NCBI GenBank assembly: GCA_964293475.1
Contig: CAXYYJ010000030.1
Coordinates: forward strand, 3,792-67,791
Direction of reading: 5' to 3'
DNA length: 64,000 nucleotides
DNA from: UBA12170 sp964293475
GTDB lineage: Bacteria > Bacteroidota > Bacteroidia > Bacteroidales > UBA12170
Both the position numbers and the translations under genes were made by a program. Below the pieces are notes generated by a model. That model saw only the letters and a list, made by a program, of their open reading frames with translations. It was not told the origin of the DNA and ran no database searches. Shown here in pieces: positions 1 through 7,409 of this stretch (position 1 is the first letter of the stretch; every line of letters starts with the position of its first letter).

Positions 1-187
1 CAACGGAACGAATTTTTTTTAATTTTGTAATAGACCAGAACACAATGATAAATTCAAATCCTAATAAAGTTTTTATTAACCCCTTTTTAAATATTAAAAG
101 GCGCGATCGCTTTATCCACGCTTAATTGCATTTTCTTTTTCGATTCAAGTTTCAAATTTTTTCTATCAATATTTAAAAATTAGAATT

Positions 188-1564
188 ATGCAATTACCTT
201 ATGCCGAGCCATTTAAAATAAAAATGGTCGAAACCATAAAAAGGAGTACCCGTCAGGAACGCGAAGAGTGGATAAAGCAAGCCAAATACAATCTTTTCAA
301 TTTAAAAAGCGAACAGGTTTTTGTCGATTTGCTCACCGATAGCGGAACAGGCGCCATGAGCGACAAGCAATGGTCGGAACTTATGTTGGGCGACGAGAGC
401 TACGCCGGCGCGAGCTCCTACTATAAAATGAAAAATGCCATTAAAAATATTCTGGGGTTCGATTATTTTCTTCCAACCCATCAGGGCAGAGCTGCCGAAA
501 ATGTGCTGTTCTCTGTTTTGGTGAAAGAAAACGATATCGTTCCCGGCAACAGCCATTTCGATACCACCAAAGGTCATATTGAATTCAGAAAAGCATCGGC
601 GGTTGATTGTACTATCGATGAAGCTTTCAATACCACCATTCACCACGATTTTAAAGGAAATATCGACCTTAATAAATTGGAGAAAGTGCTCACCGATCAT
701 CAGGCTGCGCGCATCCCCATGATTATTGTTACCATCACCTGCAACTCATCGGGCGGACAACCCGTGAGCATGCAAAACCTTAAGGATGTGTACGCTATGG
801 CCAAAAAATTCGGTATTCTGGTGGTCTTCGATTCTGCCCGTTTCGCCGAGAATGCTTACTTTATCAAGAAAAGAGAACCCGGATATCAGGATAAAACCAT
901 CAAGGAAATAGTGAAGGAAATGTTTTCCTATGCCGATGCCATGACCATGAGCTCCAAAAAAGACGCCATAGTAAATATGGGTGGATTTATCGGTTTCCGC
1001 GATGAGGATTTGTTTAAAAAAGCCAGCGTTTTCACCATTATTTACGAAGGTTTTATTACCTATGGTGGAATGTCGGGAAGAGATATGAATGCACTTGCCC
1101 AGGGATTGGACGAAGGCACGGAGTTTCCTTACCTTGAATCGCGGGTGGAACAGGTAGCTTATTTAGGTTCAAGACTGCGGGAATTTGGTGTTCCCACACA
1201 GGAGCCTTTTGGCGGACATGCTATTTTTGTGGATGCCAAACGCTTTCTGCCCAATTTGCCCAAGGAACATTTTGTAGCCCAAACCTTGGCCATAGAGCTT
1301 TATCTCGAAGGTGGAGTGAGGGGCGTGGAGATTGGAGCCATTCTGGCCGACAGAGATCCCAAAACCCGTCAAAACCGTTTCCCCGAGCTCGAATTACTTC
1401 GATTGGCTTTGCCCCGCAGAACCTACACCAATAACCATATGGATTATGTGGCTGTGGCTTTGGCCAATGTCTACAATCGCCGAAACGAGATTACATCGGG
1501 GGTAAGGATTTTAAAAGAAGCCCCCATCATGCGGCATTTCACCGTTGAACTGGAGAGAATATAA
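188..1564 (+). CDS. tnaA: Tryptophanase (L-tryptophan indole-lyase)
   Basis: PLP-dependent beta-eliminating lyase that splits tryptophan into indole, pyruvate and ammonia; cytoplasmic. At 458 residues it has the normal family length. The internal aldimine lysine is in SSKKDA (K258), and THQGR (96-100) is the phosphate-binding loop. The close relative tyrosine phenol-lyase is excluded by three specificity positions: Asp in HFDTTKGH (D125; Thr in tyrosine phenol-lyase), the VEIG segment near residue 383 (a phenol-lyase has an Arg here) and His in the C-terminal RHFT motif (Phe in phenol-lyase). The start is preceded by an A/T-rich leader with no Shine-Dalgarno, as usual in Bacteroidota. It is monocistronic, with a strong hairpin after the stop. 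A regulated trpB lies 47 kb downstream in the same window. Confidence 0.95.
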   Translation: MQLPYAEPFKIKMVETIKRSTRQEREEWIKQAKYNLFNLKSEQVFVDLLTDSGTGAMSDKQWSELMLGDESYAGASSYYKMKNAIKNILGFDYFLPTHQGRAAENVLFSVLVKENDIVPGNSHFDTTKGHIEFRKASAVDCTIDEAFNTTIHHDFKGNIDLNKLEKVLTDHQAARIPMIIVTITCNSSGGQPVSMQNLKDVYAMAKKFGILVVFDSARFAENAYFIKKREPGYQDKTIKEIVKEMFSYADAMTMSSKKDAIVNMGGFIGFRDEDLFKKASVFTIIYEGFITYGGMSGRDMNALAQGLDEGTEFPYLESRVEQVAYLGSRLREFGVPTQEPFGGHAIFVDAKRFLPNLPKEHFVAQTLAIELYLEGGVRGVEIGAILADRDPKTRQNRFPELELLRLALPRRTYTNNHMDYVAVALANVYNRRNEITSGVRILKEAPIMRHFTVELERI

Positions 1565-1570
1565 ACTCAT

Positions 1571-1608
1571 AAAAAACCGCCTTTGATATAAATCAGGGGC
1601 GGTTTTTT
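1571..1608 (+). terminator. Intrinsic terminator after tnaA
   Basis: A perfect 11-bp stem (AAAAAACCGCC / GGCGGTTTTTT) with a 16-nt loop ends in a T run, 7 bases after the tnaA stop. The symmetric A and T runs would let it work in both directions. Confidence 0.85.
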
Positions 1609-1819
1609 ATTTGCTTTTCACTAGAAATATACCACTTCTTATTAATTATTAAGCTTAATGAAGCCATTTGGTTGTTAAATATAAAGTTTGGTTCAGTCGC
1701 AATTTCCGTAATTTTATTTTTCTTAATATTGTAAAACCATTAATGCAATAATTATTTATTTTTTCTTCAAGGAAAAAGTATATAAAATTTATATAATACT
1801 GAAACAATAACTTAAAATT

Positions 1820-3604
1820 ATGCAAAAATATTCTGTAAATCAGCATCTTATTGAGACAATATTAGCTTGGGTAAATTCCGGAGAAATTGCTATTCCAGAA
1901 ATTCAAAGACCTTTTGTTTGGGATGGTTCCAAAGTCAGGGATTTAATGGATAGCTTATATCAAGGTTATCCAATAGGTTATATTATTGCTTGGAGAAACC
2001 CAAACGTGCGGCTAAAAGATGGTAGTTTAAGTGAAGGTAAAAAAATTCTAATTGACGGACAGCAGAGAATAACTGCACTAACTGCTGCCGTAATTGGCCA
2101 GTATGTTATTAATAAAACCTATCAGCGTGTAAAAATAAAAATTGCATTTAATCCCCTCGATGAGAGGTTTGAAGTTCAAAACCCTGCGATATTAAAAGAT
2201 AAAACCTGGTTACCAGATATTTCTGAAGTAATTAATGGGAGTGTTTTAAAAATAGTTAGAGAGTACTTAAAATTGAATCCCGACGCAGATGAGGATTTAG
2301 TTGAGCGAACAATAACAACACTAATAAATATACCAAAAAAGCAAATTGGCTTAATTGAGCTTTCTCCTGACCTTGATATTGAAACGGTTACCGAAATCTT
2401 TATAAGAATCAATTCTAAAGGCGTATTTCTAAGTCAAGCTGATTTTGCAATGAGTAAAATTGCATCTGACACTGAGAATGGTGGAAATGAATTGAGAAAG
2501 GCTATTGATTATTTTTGCCATCTGGCAATTGCCCCTGATTTTTATAAACATATAATTGACAACGATCCAGAATTTGCAAAGTCTGAGTTTTTTCAAAAAA
2601 TGAATTGGTTAAAATCTGAGAATGAGGATTTGTATGATCCAGATTATAATGATTTAATTAGAGTGGCTTTTACATCTCAATTTAATAGAGGGAGGTTATC
2701 TGATTTGGTTAGTTTATTATCTGGCAGAAACTTTGAAACGCGGAGTTATGAATCTGAAATTTCTCAGCAGTCATTCGTAACCTTGAAAAAAGGGGTTTTT
2801 AACTTTATTAACGAAACCAATTTTAAACGGTTTTTAATGATTATAAAGTCCGCCGGATTTATTTCTCCAAATCTTATTCGATCTCAAAATGCATTAAATT
2901 TCGCTTACATAGTCTATCTCAAGTTAAAGGATTTGGGAATTAATTCAGTAGCAATTGAGAGTTATGTAAAGAGATGGTTCGTTTTTACAGTTCTCACAGG
3001 CCGATATTCCGGTTCACCAGAAAGTTTGTTTGATTATGATATAAAGCAAATTTCATTAAAACCATTTTCGGAGTATTTAAATGAAAAAGAAGATGGAGAG
3101 TTATCTGATGCATTTTGGAATGCATCTTTGCCACAGAGCCTTGACACAAGTGTTGCAAGCAGTCCTTATTTTCATGTTTTTCTTGCATCTCAGGTAAAAA
3201 CAAACGATAAAGGGTTCTTGTCTAAAGATGTGCTTGTGAGCGATTTAATTGCATTAAGAGGAGATATACACCACTTATTCCCAAAAGAATACCTAAAAAA
3301 GCATGGTTTGGATAGAAGTAAGTACAATCAAATTGCAAATTACGTATACATGCAATCGGAAATCAATATAAAGGTTGGAAGCAAACCGCCTAAAGAGTAT
3401 TTTGATTTATTAAAAGCGCAAATTGATAGCAATAAAAGATTGCTTAGCGGAATATCTTCAACTGAAGAACTTCATGATAATTTGAAAATGAATTGTATAC
3501 CAAGCGAAATTATGGATATGACAATTTCTGATTACCAGGATTTTTTAACAAGACGAAGGGTTTTGATGGCTGCTAAAATGAAGGAATATTATTTCTCATT
3601 ATAG
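1820..3604 (+). CDS. DUF262 / DUF1524-like HNH protein (GmrSD-type putative defence nuclease)
   Basis: A 594-residue protein with a DUF262 (ParB-like fold) N-terminus: IPEIQRPFVW at 25-34 and the hallmark DGQQR at 79-83. The C-terminal part carries an HNH-like motif, DIHHLFPKEYL (from residue 482), followed by Asn-containing segments near 500-515, as in DUF1524. DUF262 plus DUF1524 is the architecture of GmrSD type IV restriction enzymes, in which the DUF262 domain hydrolyses nucleotides and the HNH domain cuts modified DNA. That activity is inferred here. The gene stands alone in AT-rich DNA beside decayed genes and a DUF3800 gene, which suggests horizontal acquisition. The start lies 6 bases after an A/T-rich stretch with no clear ribosome-binding site. 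Confidence 0.85.
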   Translation: MQKYSVNQHLIETILAWVNSGEIAIPEIQRPFVWDGSKVRDLMDSLYQGYPIGYIIAWRNPNVRLKDGSLSEGKKILIDGQQRITALTAAVIGQYVINKTYQRVKIKIAFNPLDERFEVQNPAILKDKTWLPDISEVINGSVLKIVREYLKLNPDADEDLVERTITTLINIPKKQIGLIELSPDLDIETVTEIFIRINSKGVFLSQADFAMSKIASDTENGGNELRKAIDYFCHLAIAPDFYKHIIDNDPEFAKSEFFQKMNWLKSENEDLYDPDYNDLIRVAFTSQFNRGRLSDLVSLLSGRNFETRSYESEISQQSFVTLKKGVFNFINETNFKRFLMIIKSAGFISPNLIRSQNALNFAYIVYLKLKDLGINSVAIESYVKRWFVFTVLTGRYSGSPESLFDYDIKQISLKPFSEYLNEKEDGELSDAFWNASLPQSLDTSVASSPYFHVFLASQVKTNDKGFLSKDVLVSDLIALRGDIHHLFPKEYLKKHGLDRSKYNQIANYVYMQSEINIKVGSKPPKEYFDLLKAQIDSNKRLLSGISSTEELHDNLKMNCIPSEIMDMTISDYQDFLTRRRVLMAAKMKEYYFSL

Positions 3605-3620
3605 GTTTAATATCAAATAA

Positions 3621-3841
3621 ATGACCCACTAATCCACCGAATTTGCACAATTTCTTCACCAACTCTCTCATCCCAAACTTAAAGAAATTGAATTGCTCAG
3701 AAATCTGATATTCCATATTGACCACGAATTATTGGAGAAAGACGAATGGAATGGTCCTGATTTCAGGCCGCAACCACGCTGAAAACTCTCGTTAAAAACT
3801 GGATCATTGCTGCGGATAAAAGAAAGCAAGAACCAAAATAA
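3621..3841 (+). pseudogene. Decayed DUF1801-family gene
   Basis: Conceptual translation from the ATG at 3621 meets a TAA at 3630. It then continues in the same frame as a DUF1801-like N-terminus (EFAQFLHQLSHPKLKEIELL, then a DEWNGPDF segment matching the family's KWNxP region) until a TGA at about 3781. A C-terminal-like stretch (LKTLVKNWIIAADKRKQEPK) then reads in a shifted frame to TAA at 3841. The middle of the domain is missing. I see a premature stop, an internal deletion and a frameshift. The family call is from memory of DUF1801 sequences and is moderately sure. Confidence 0.55.
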
Positions 3842-3861
3842 ATGAATTTTGAGTAGGAGGT
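3818..3861 (+). repeat. 44-bp direct repeat, copy 1
   Basis: Identical by eye over 44 bp to 5499-5542. It begins inside the C-terminal codons of the DUF1801 relic and runs about 20 bp past its stop. The two copies bracket the DUF3800 gene and the carboxyltransferase relic. Confidence 0.85.
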
Positions 3862-4022
3862 ATATACGTTTGGAATAAAACATCAATTCTTATGTGCAAT
3901 TTATTACACAATTTACTTGAAAGATGATGAATATTTGTTTTTTTTGTATTTTTAGGGTTGATATTGATGAAACAAGTTTGTTTTATAATTCTATGAATGG
4001 TTAGTAATTTAGTATTTAGAAA

Positions 4023-4811
4023 TTGCACGAGTTGAAATATAGGATTTACATAGACGAAGTGGGTAACAACGATTTGGGTAACTCAGGAAATGACAATCAT
4101 CGTTATTTATGCTTAACCGGCGTTGTGTTTAATCTTGATTATGTAAAAACCACACTGACACCAGATATAGAGGCCCTAAAATCGAAATATTTCGACAGCC
4201 ACCCCGACGAACCTGTTATTTTGCATCGAAAGGAGATGATAAACAAAAAACATCCTTTCAAAATATTAGCACACCCTAAGGTGGAAGAAAAATTTAATGA
4301 GGAATTTTTAGCCTTACTTGACAAATGGGAATTTAAAACAATAACTGTTTTAATTGACAAACTTGAACATCAGAAAAAGTACTCGACCTGGCGCTACGAT
4401 CCCTATCATTATTGTATGGCTATTATATTTGAACGTTTTCATCTTAGATTAATTGAAGCCAATATTACAGGAGATATGATGTTTGAATCGCGCGGCGGTA
4501 AGGAAGATATGCGATTAAAAGAATCTTACTCCAAAATTTTCTCACGTGGTACAGAATGGATTGATCCAAAGTCTATTGAAAAAACTATTACGAGTAAGGA
4601 ATTGAAAATAAAGCCTAAATCAGCCAATATATCAGGCCTACAGGTTGCAGATTTATTGGCCTATCCCTTGTATCGTTATGCTTTGAAAGTATTTGATAAA
4701 AAAGATGACGGCAGAATAACCTTTAATGAAAGGATATTGGAAGTAATAAAACCGAAAATTTATAAAAACGGGAATACAAGAATTGGATATGGATTAAAAC
4801 TTTTGCCCTAA
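4023..4811 (+). CDS. DUF3800 domain protein
   Basis: A 262-residue protein matching DUF3800: an acidic Asp-Glu pair right after the first strand (IYIDE, D11-E12) and the C-terminal QVAD motif (GLQVADLLAY, about 205-214). DUF3800 proteins are thought to have an RNase H-like fold and occur often in mobile or defence-associated regions; the substrate is unknown. The apparent start is TTG at 4023, and no upstream in-frame ATG exists before a stop. A second TTG at 4032 is possible. It is flanked by the two copies of a 44-bp repeat and by gene relics, so it may have arrived on a mobile segment. The stop codon sits in the loop of a GCCC/GGGC hairpin. Confidence 0.85.
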   Translation: MHELKYRIYIDEVGNNDLGNSGNDNHRYLCLTGVVFNLDYVKTTLTPDIEALKSKYFDSHPDEPVILHRKEMINKKHPFKILAHPKVEEKFNEEFLALLDKWEFKTITVLIDKLEHQKKYSTWRYDPYHYCMAIIFERFHLRLIEANITGDMMFESRGGKEDMRLKESYSKIFSRGTEWIDPKSIEKTITSKELKIKPKSANISGLQVADLLAYPLYRYALKVFDKKDDGRITFNERILEVIKPKIYKNGNTRIGYGLKLLP

Positions 4812-4817
4812 TCGGGC

Positions 4818-4880
4818 AAAAAAAAACCCCGTAAACGGGGGCAAAGGCACATACGTCCTTCCACCTTCAGAAACCTGAAT
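4818..4880 (-). ncRNA. Candidate small RNA, about 63 nt
   Basis: On the minus strand a perfect Bacteroidota -7 box (TATATTTG, 4893-4886) is followed about 6 nt later by a short transcript unit. It has a 5' hairpin TTCAG-GTTT-CTGAA (4879-4866), a purine-rich linker and a terminator hairpin CCCCG-TTTA-CGGGG (4840-4827) with nine T's. No open reading frame of note lies inside it. No good -33 TTTG was found at the usual spacing. Existence as an RNA is inferred from the promoter-hairpin-terminator order; I could not assign it to a known RNA family. Confidence 0.45.
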
Positions 4881-5114
4881 TGTTGCAAATATAGGACAAA
4901 TAAAACTGTGGCGATAAATTTTAACAAAAGAAATGAACAATATTTTGTAAATGAAACTTGCCTACCAGTGGTTTTATTGATGCTCATCCTTGATGTAATG
5001 GGGCATTAAACATATTGGATTGATATGTTTTAACATGATATAAAAGGTATTCCCCAGATTATAAGCGCTTTAAGTATTATGAAATACTAGAATCAGACTC
5101 GTTGTAACATAAAA

Positions 5115-5145
5115 AAATCCCCAACCCAAGGCGGGTTAAGGATTT
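5115..5145 (-). terminator. Terminator of the carboxyltransferase relic
   Basis: Read on the minus strand: AAATCC...AACCC / GGGTT...GGATTT with a two-base internal loop, followed by a T run (5117-5111). It lies 22 bases past the stop of the truncated gene and was probably kept when the rest of the gene was lost. Confidence 0.7.
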
Positions 5146-5166
5146 ACAATTGTTTGAGATAATATA

Positions 5167-5406
5167 TTACAACGGAATATTCCCGTGTTTCTTGGCTGGA
5201 TTGACCTTCGATTTGGTTTGAGTCATTTCCAGTGCCTGAATTAGTTTTTTACGGGTTTCTTCGGGTTTGATAATCTCGTCGATATAGCCCAACTGTGCTG
5301 CTTTGTAGGGGCTGGCGAAATTGTCGCGGTATTCCTGAACAGCTTTGGCTTTTTCTTCAACGGTGAGACTGCTTTTGTAAATAATATTTACGGCTCCATC
5401 GGGGAG
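5167..5406 (-). pseudogene. C-terminal fragment of an acyl-CoA (methylmalonyl/propionyl-CoA) carboxyltransferase subunit
   Basis: About 80 codons encode the extreme C-terminus of the roughly 515-residue mmdA/pccB family: PDGAVNII, then YRDNFASPYKAAQLGYID, EIIKPEETRKKLI and the terminal KKHGNIPL. The first six residues of the open frame (5424-5407) do not match the family, so homology breaks at about 5405 and more than 80 percent of the gene is missing. The native terminator remains downstream. It is a deletion or insertion scar, not a working enzyme. In these bacteria the intact protein decarboxylates methylmalonyl-CoA or carboxylates propionyl-CoA. Confidence 0.85.
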
Positions 5407-5498
5407 GAAGAAAGAAGATACCAAATTAGCGACGCTATAACAGCATCAGCCGAAAAGCATTTTAACGCCATGCGCAAAAAATTAGAAAGGCGATCGAG

Positions 5499-5542
5499 AA
5501 AAGAAAGCAAGAACCAAAATAAATGAATTTTGAGTAGGAGGT
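5499..5542 (+). repeat. 44-bp direct repeat, copy 2
   Basis: Second copy of the sequence at 3818-3861. The plus-strand frame entering it (about 5418-5519) reads as a protein-like C-terminus (RYQISDAITASAEKHFNAMR, then Lys/Arg-rich to TGA at 5522-5524). I do not recognise it; it may be another gene remnant fused at the scar. Confidence 0.8.
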
Positions 5543-5593
5543 GGGTTGGCAGCTAGCCTGCTGAAGCCCTATTATAACTTCCCTAAAGTCCCC

Positions 5594-5656
5594 AAAAATC
5601 ATTGCAGTCATTTTAAAAATCATTGCAGTGATTTTTTAAATTATTGTGGTGATTAT
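5594..5656 (+). repeat. Three tandem 21-bp palindromic units
   Basis: Two near-identical units (AAAAATCATTGCAGTSATTTT) at 5594-5614 and 5615-5635 and a decayed third at 5636-5656. Each is an imperfect palindrome (AAATCA-TTGCAG-TGATTT), so the block could bind a dimeric regulator or form stacked hairpins about 200 bp upstream of the gdhA promoter. No function is assigned. Confidence 0.6.
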
Positions 5657-5852
5657 TTACTTTGTTGAGGTGGTTTTGTTATTTGATGGTGAAGAGTTTA
5701 AAATTGGAGCTAAAGGATTTTTAGTTTCTAAGAACCATAGACAACATAATGAAACATTCTTAAAATCCTTTTGGAGTTAAAAGCGAGATAAATAAAAAAA
5801 TTTCAATATGAAATTCAGAATTATACTGAATAATGAGCATTTGAATCAGCAG

Positions 5853-5860
5853 TATATTTG
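5853..5860 (+). promoter_or_regulatory. gdhA promoter -7 box
   Basis: TATATTTG matches the Bacteroidota sigma-ABfr -7 consensus TAnnTTTG exactly and lies 25 bp before the gdhA start. A -33 TTTG at the usual 19-20 bp spacing was not found. Confidence 0.55.
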
Positions 5861-5885
5861 CAGTCTATTTTAAAACAGAAATAAA

Positions 5886-7223
5886 ATGGATTTACAAAAA
5901 TTTATGAATAATCTGGAGGCAAAACATCCAGGAGAAAAAGAATATCTTCAAGCAGTTCGCGAAGTTTTAGAATCATTAGAGGAAGTTTTAGATGCTAACC
6001 CTCAATTTGAAGCCGCTGGAATACTAGACAGAATAGTAGAACCCGATAGAATTTTAACTTTCAAAGTGCCATGGGTCGACGATCATGGAAAAGTTCAGGT
6101 GAACTTAGGCTACAGAGTTCAGTTCAATAATGCAATTGGTCCATATAAGGGTGGTTTGCGTTTTCACCCAAGTGTTAACTTAAGCATCCTTAAATTTCTG
6201 GGATTCGAGCAAATCTTCAAAAACTCATTAACTACATTGCCCATGGGCGGTGGTAAAGGCGGATCTGACTTCAATCCAAAAGGTCGCAGCGACGCCGAAG
6301 TTATGCGTTTCTGTCAGGCTTTCATGCTCGAATTGTGGCGCATGATTGGTCCTGAAACCGATGTTCCTGCTGGTGATATTGGTGTTGGTGGCCGCGAAAT
6401 TGGTTTCTTGTACGGAATGTATAAAAAACTTGCCCACGAAAACACTGGCGTATTAACTGGTAAAGGTATCAACTGGGGCGGTTCCTTAATTCGTCCCGAA
6501 GCCACTGGTTTTGGTGCAACCTATTTTGCTCAGGAAATGTTAGCCACTAAAGGTCAAAGCTTTAAAGGTAAAACTGTAGCTGTTTCTGGTTTCGGAAATG
6601 TAAGCTGGGGTGTGGTTACCAAAGTGAATGAATTGGGTGGTAAAGTTGTTACTATCTCCGGTCCTGATGGTTATATCTACGATCCAAATGGTATCAGCGG
6701 TGAGAAAATCGACTATATGCTGGAGCTCAGAGCTACCAATATGGATATAGTTGCTCCTTATGCCGAAGAGTTCCCAGGTTCTGAATTCCACGCCGGAAAA
6801 CGCCCATGGGAAGTTAAAGCCGATGTAGCTATGCCTTGTGCAACTCAAAACGAATTAAATGCCGACGATGCTAAAAAACTTGTTGCTAATGGCGTAACCT
6901 GCGTTGCCGAAGGTGCCAACATGCCTTGTACTCCCGAAGCTGTTGAAGCTTTCCAACATGCCAAAGTTTTATTTGGTCCTGGAAAAGCTGTTAACGCCGG
7001 TGGTGTTGCTACTTCTGGTCTCGAAATGACTCAAAACTCAATCAAAATGGGTTGGACAGCTGAAGAAGTTGATGCTAAATTACACCATATCATGGTAAGC
7101 ATCCACAGTGCCTGTGTTAAACACGGAACCGAAAAAGATGGTTATGTTAACTATGTTAAAGGTGCCAATATTGCTGGTTTCTTAAAAGTTGCCAACTCTA
7201 TGCTGGATCAGGGAATCCTTTAG
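5886..7223 (+). CDS. gdhA: NADP-type glutamate dehydrogenase
   Basis: Cytoplasmic enzyme interconverting glutamate and 2-oxoglutarate plus ammonia. 445 residues is the standard length of the bacterial hexameric class. The substrate-binding region shows YKGGLRFHPSVN and the catalytic-lysine segment PMGGGKGGSDFNPKGRS, followed by PAGDIGVGGREIG; the nucleotide-binding domain begins at VSGFGNVSWG. These are the family's usual signatures. Likely monocistronic, with its own -7 box and a strong terminator. Codon use (GGT, GCT, GAA rich) looks like that of a highly expressed gene, in contrast to the AT-rich patch upstream. NADP preference is assumed from the subfamily. Confidence 0.95.
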   Translation: MDLQKFMNNLEAKHPGEKEYLQAVREVLESLEEVLDANPQFEAAGILDRIVEPDRILTFKVPWVDDHGKVQVNLGYRVQFNNAIGPYKGGLRFHPSVNLSILKFLGFEQIFKNSLTTLPMGGGKGGSDFNPKGRSDAEVMRFCQAFMLELWRMIGPETDVPAGDIGVGGREIGFLYGMYKKLAHENTGVLTGKGINWGGSLIRPEATGFGATYFAQEMLATKGQSFKGKTVAVSGFGNVSWGVVTKVNELGGKVVTISGPDGYIYDPNGISGEKIDYMLELRATNMDIVAPYAEEFPGSEFHAGKRPWEVKADVAMPCATQNELNADDAKKLVANGVTCVAEGANMPCTPEAVEAFQHAKVLFGPGKAVNAGGVATSGLEMTQNSIKMGWTAEEVDAKLHHIMVSIHSACVKHGTEKDGYVNYVKGANIAGFLKVANSMLDQGIL

Positions 7224-7242
7224 TTTTAAATAAACCCGAAAG

Positions 7243-7276
7243 AAACTGCCCTGCTATATTTTTAGCAGGGCAGTTT
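7243..7276 (+). terminator. Intrinsic terminator after gdhA
   Basis: A 14-bp perfect stem (AAACTGCCCTGCTA / TAGCAGGGCAGTTT) with a 6-nt loop and trailing T's, 20 bp after the gdhA stop. Confidence 0.9.
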
Positions 7277-7360
7277 TGTTTTATCCGGCGATTGCCTATC
7301 TCAATAATGCTTGTAAATAACACATTTAACAAGTTAGCATCGCCATTGCCGAATTGTAGA

Positions 7361-7391
7361 TTGCCTTTCCCTTTCATAGGATATAGATTTG
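7361..7391 (+). promoter_or_regulatory. Promoter of LruC gene 1
   Basis: TTG at 7361-7363, a 20-bp spacer and TAGATTTG at 7384-7391 fit the Bacteroidota -33/-7 pattern. The same geometry appears before the other two copies. Confidence 0.65.
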
Positions 7392-7409
7392 CTAAAAAAA
7401 TCAATAACC

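Larger units (their letters stand above)
5543..5885 (+). other. Non-coding region upstream of gdhA
   Basis: No convincing gene. It contains three degenerate 21-bp units at 5594-5656 and the gdhA promoter box; the rest is A/T-rich sequence without recognisable structure. Confidence 0.6.

Noticed and set aside
45..125. A 26-codon frame upstream of tnaA as a TnaC-like leader
   Set aside because: It contains no Trp and no TnaC-like Trp/Pro arrest pattern; no structure follows it.
1655..1846. Minus-strand 63-codon frame between tnaA and the DUF262 gene
   Set aside because: A/T-rich frame with no family features that runs into the DUF262 start.
4801..4821. GCCC/GGGC hairpin as a terminator for the DUF3800 gene
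   Set aside because: On the plus strand it is followed by A's, not T's; the T run belongs to the minus-strand unit.
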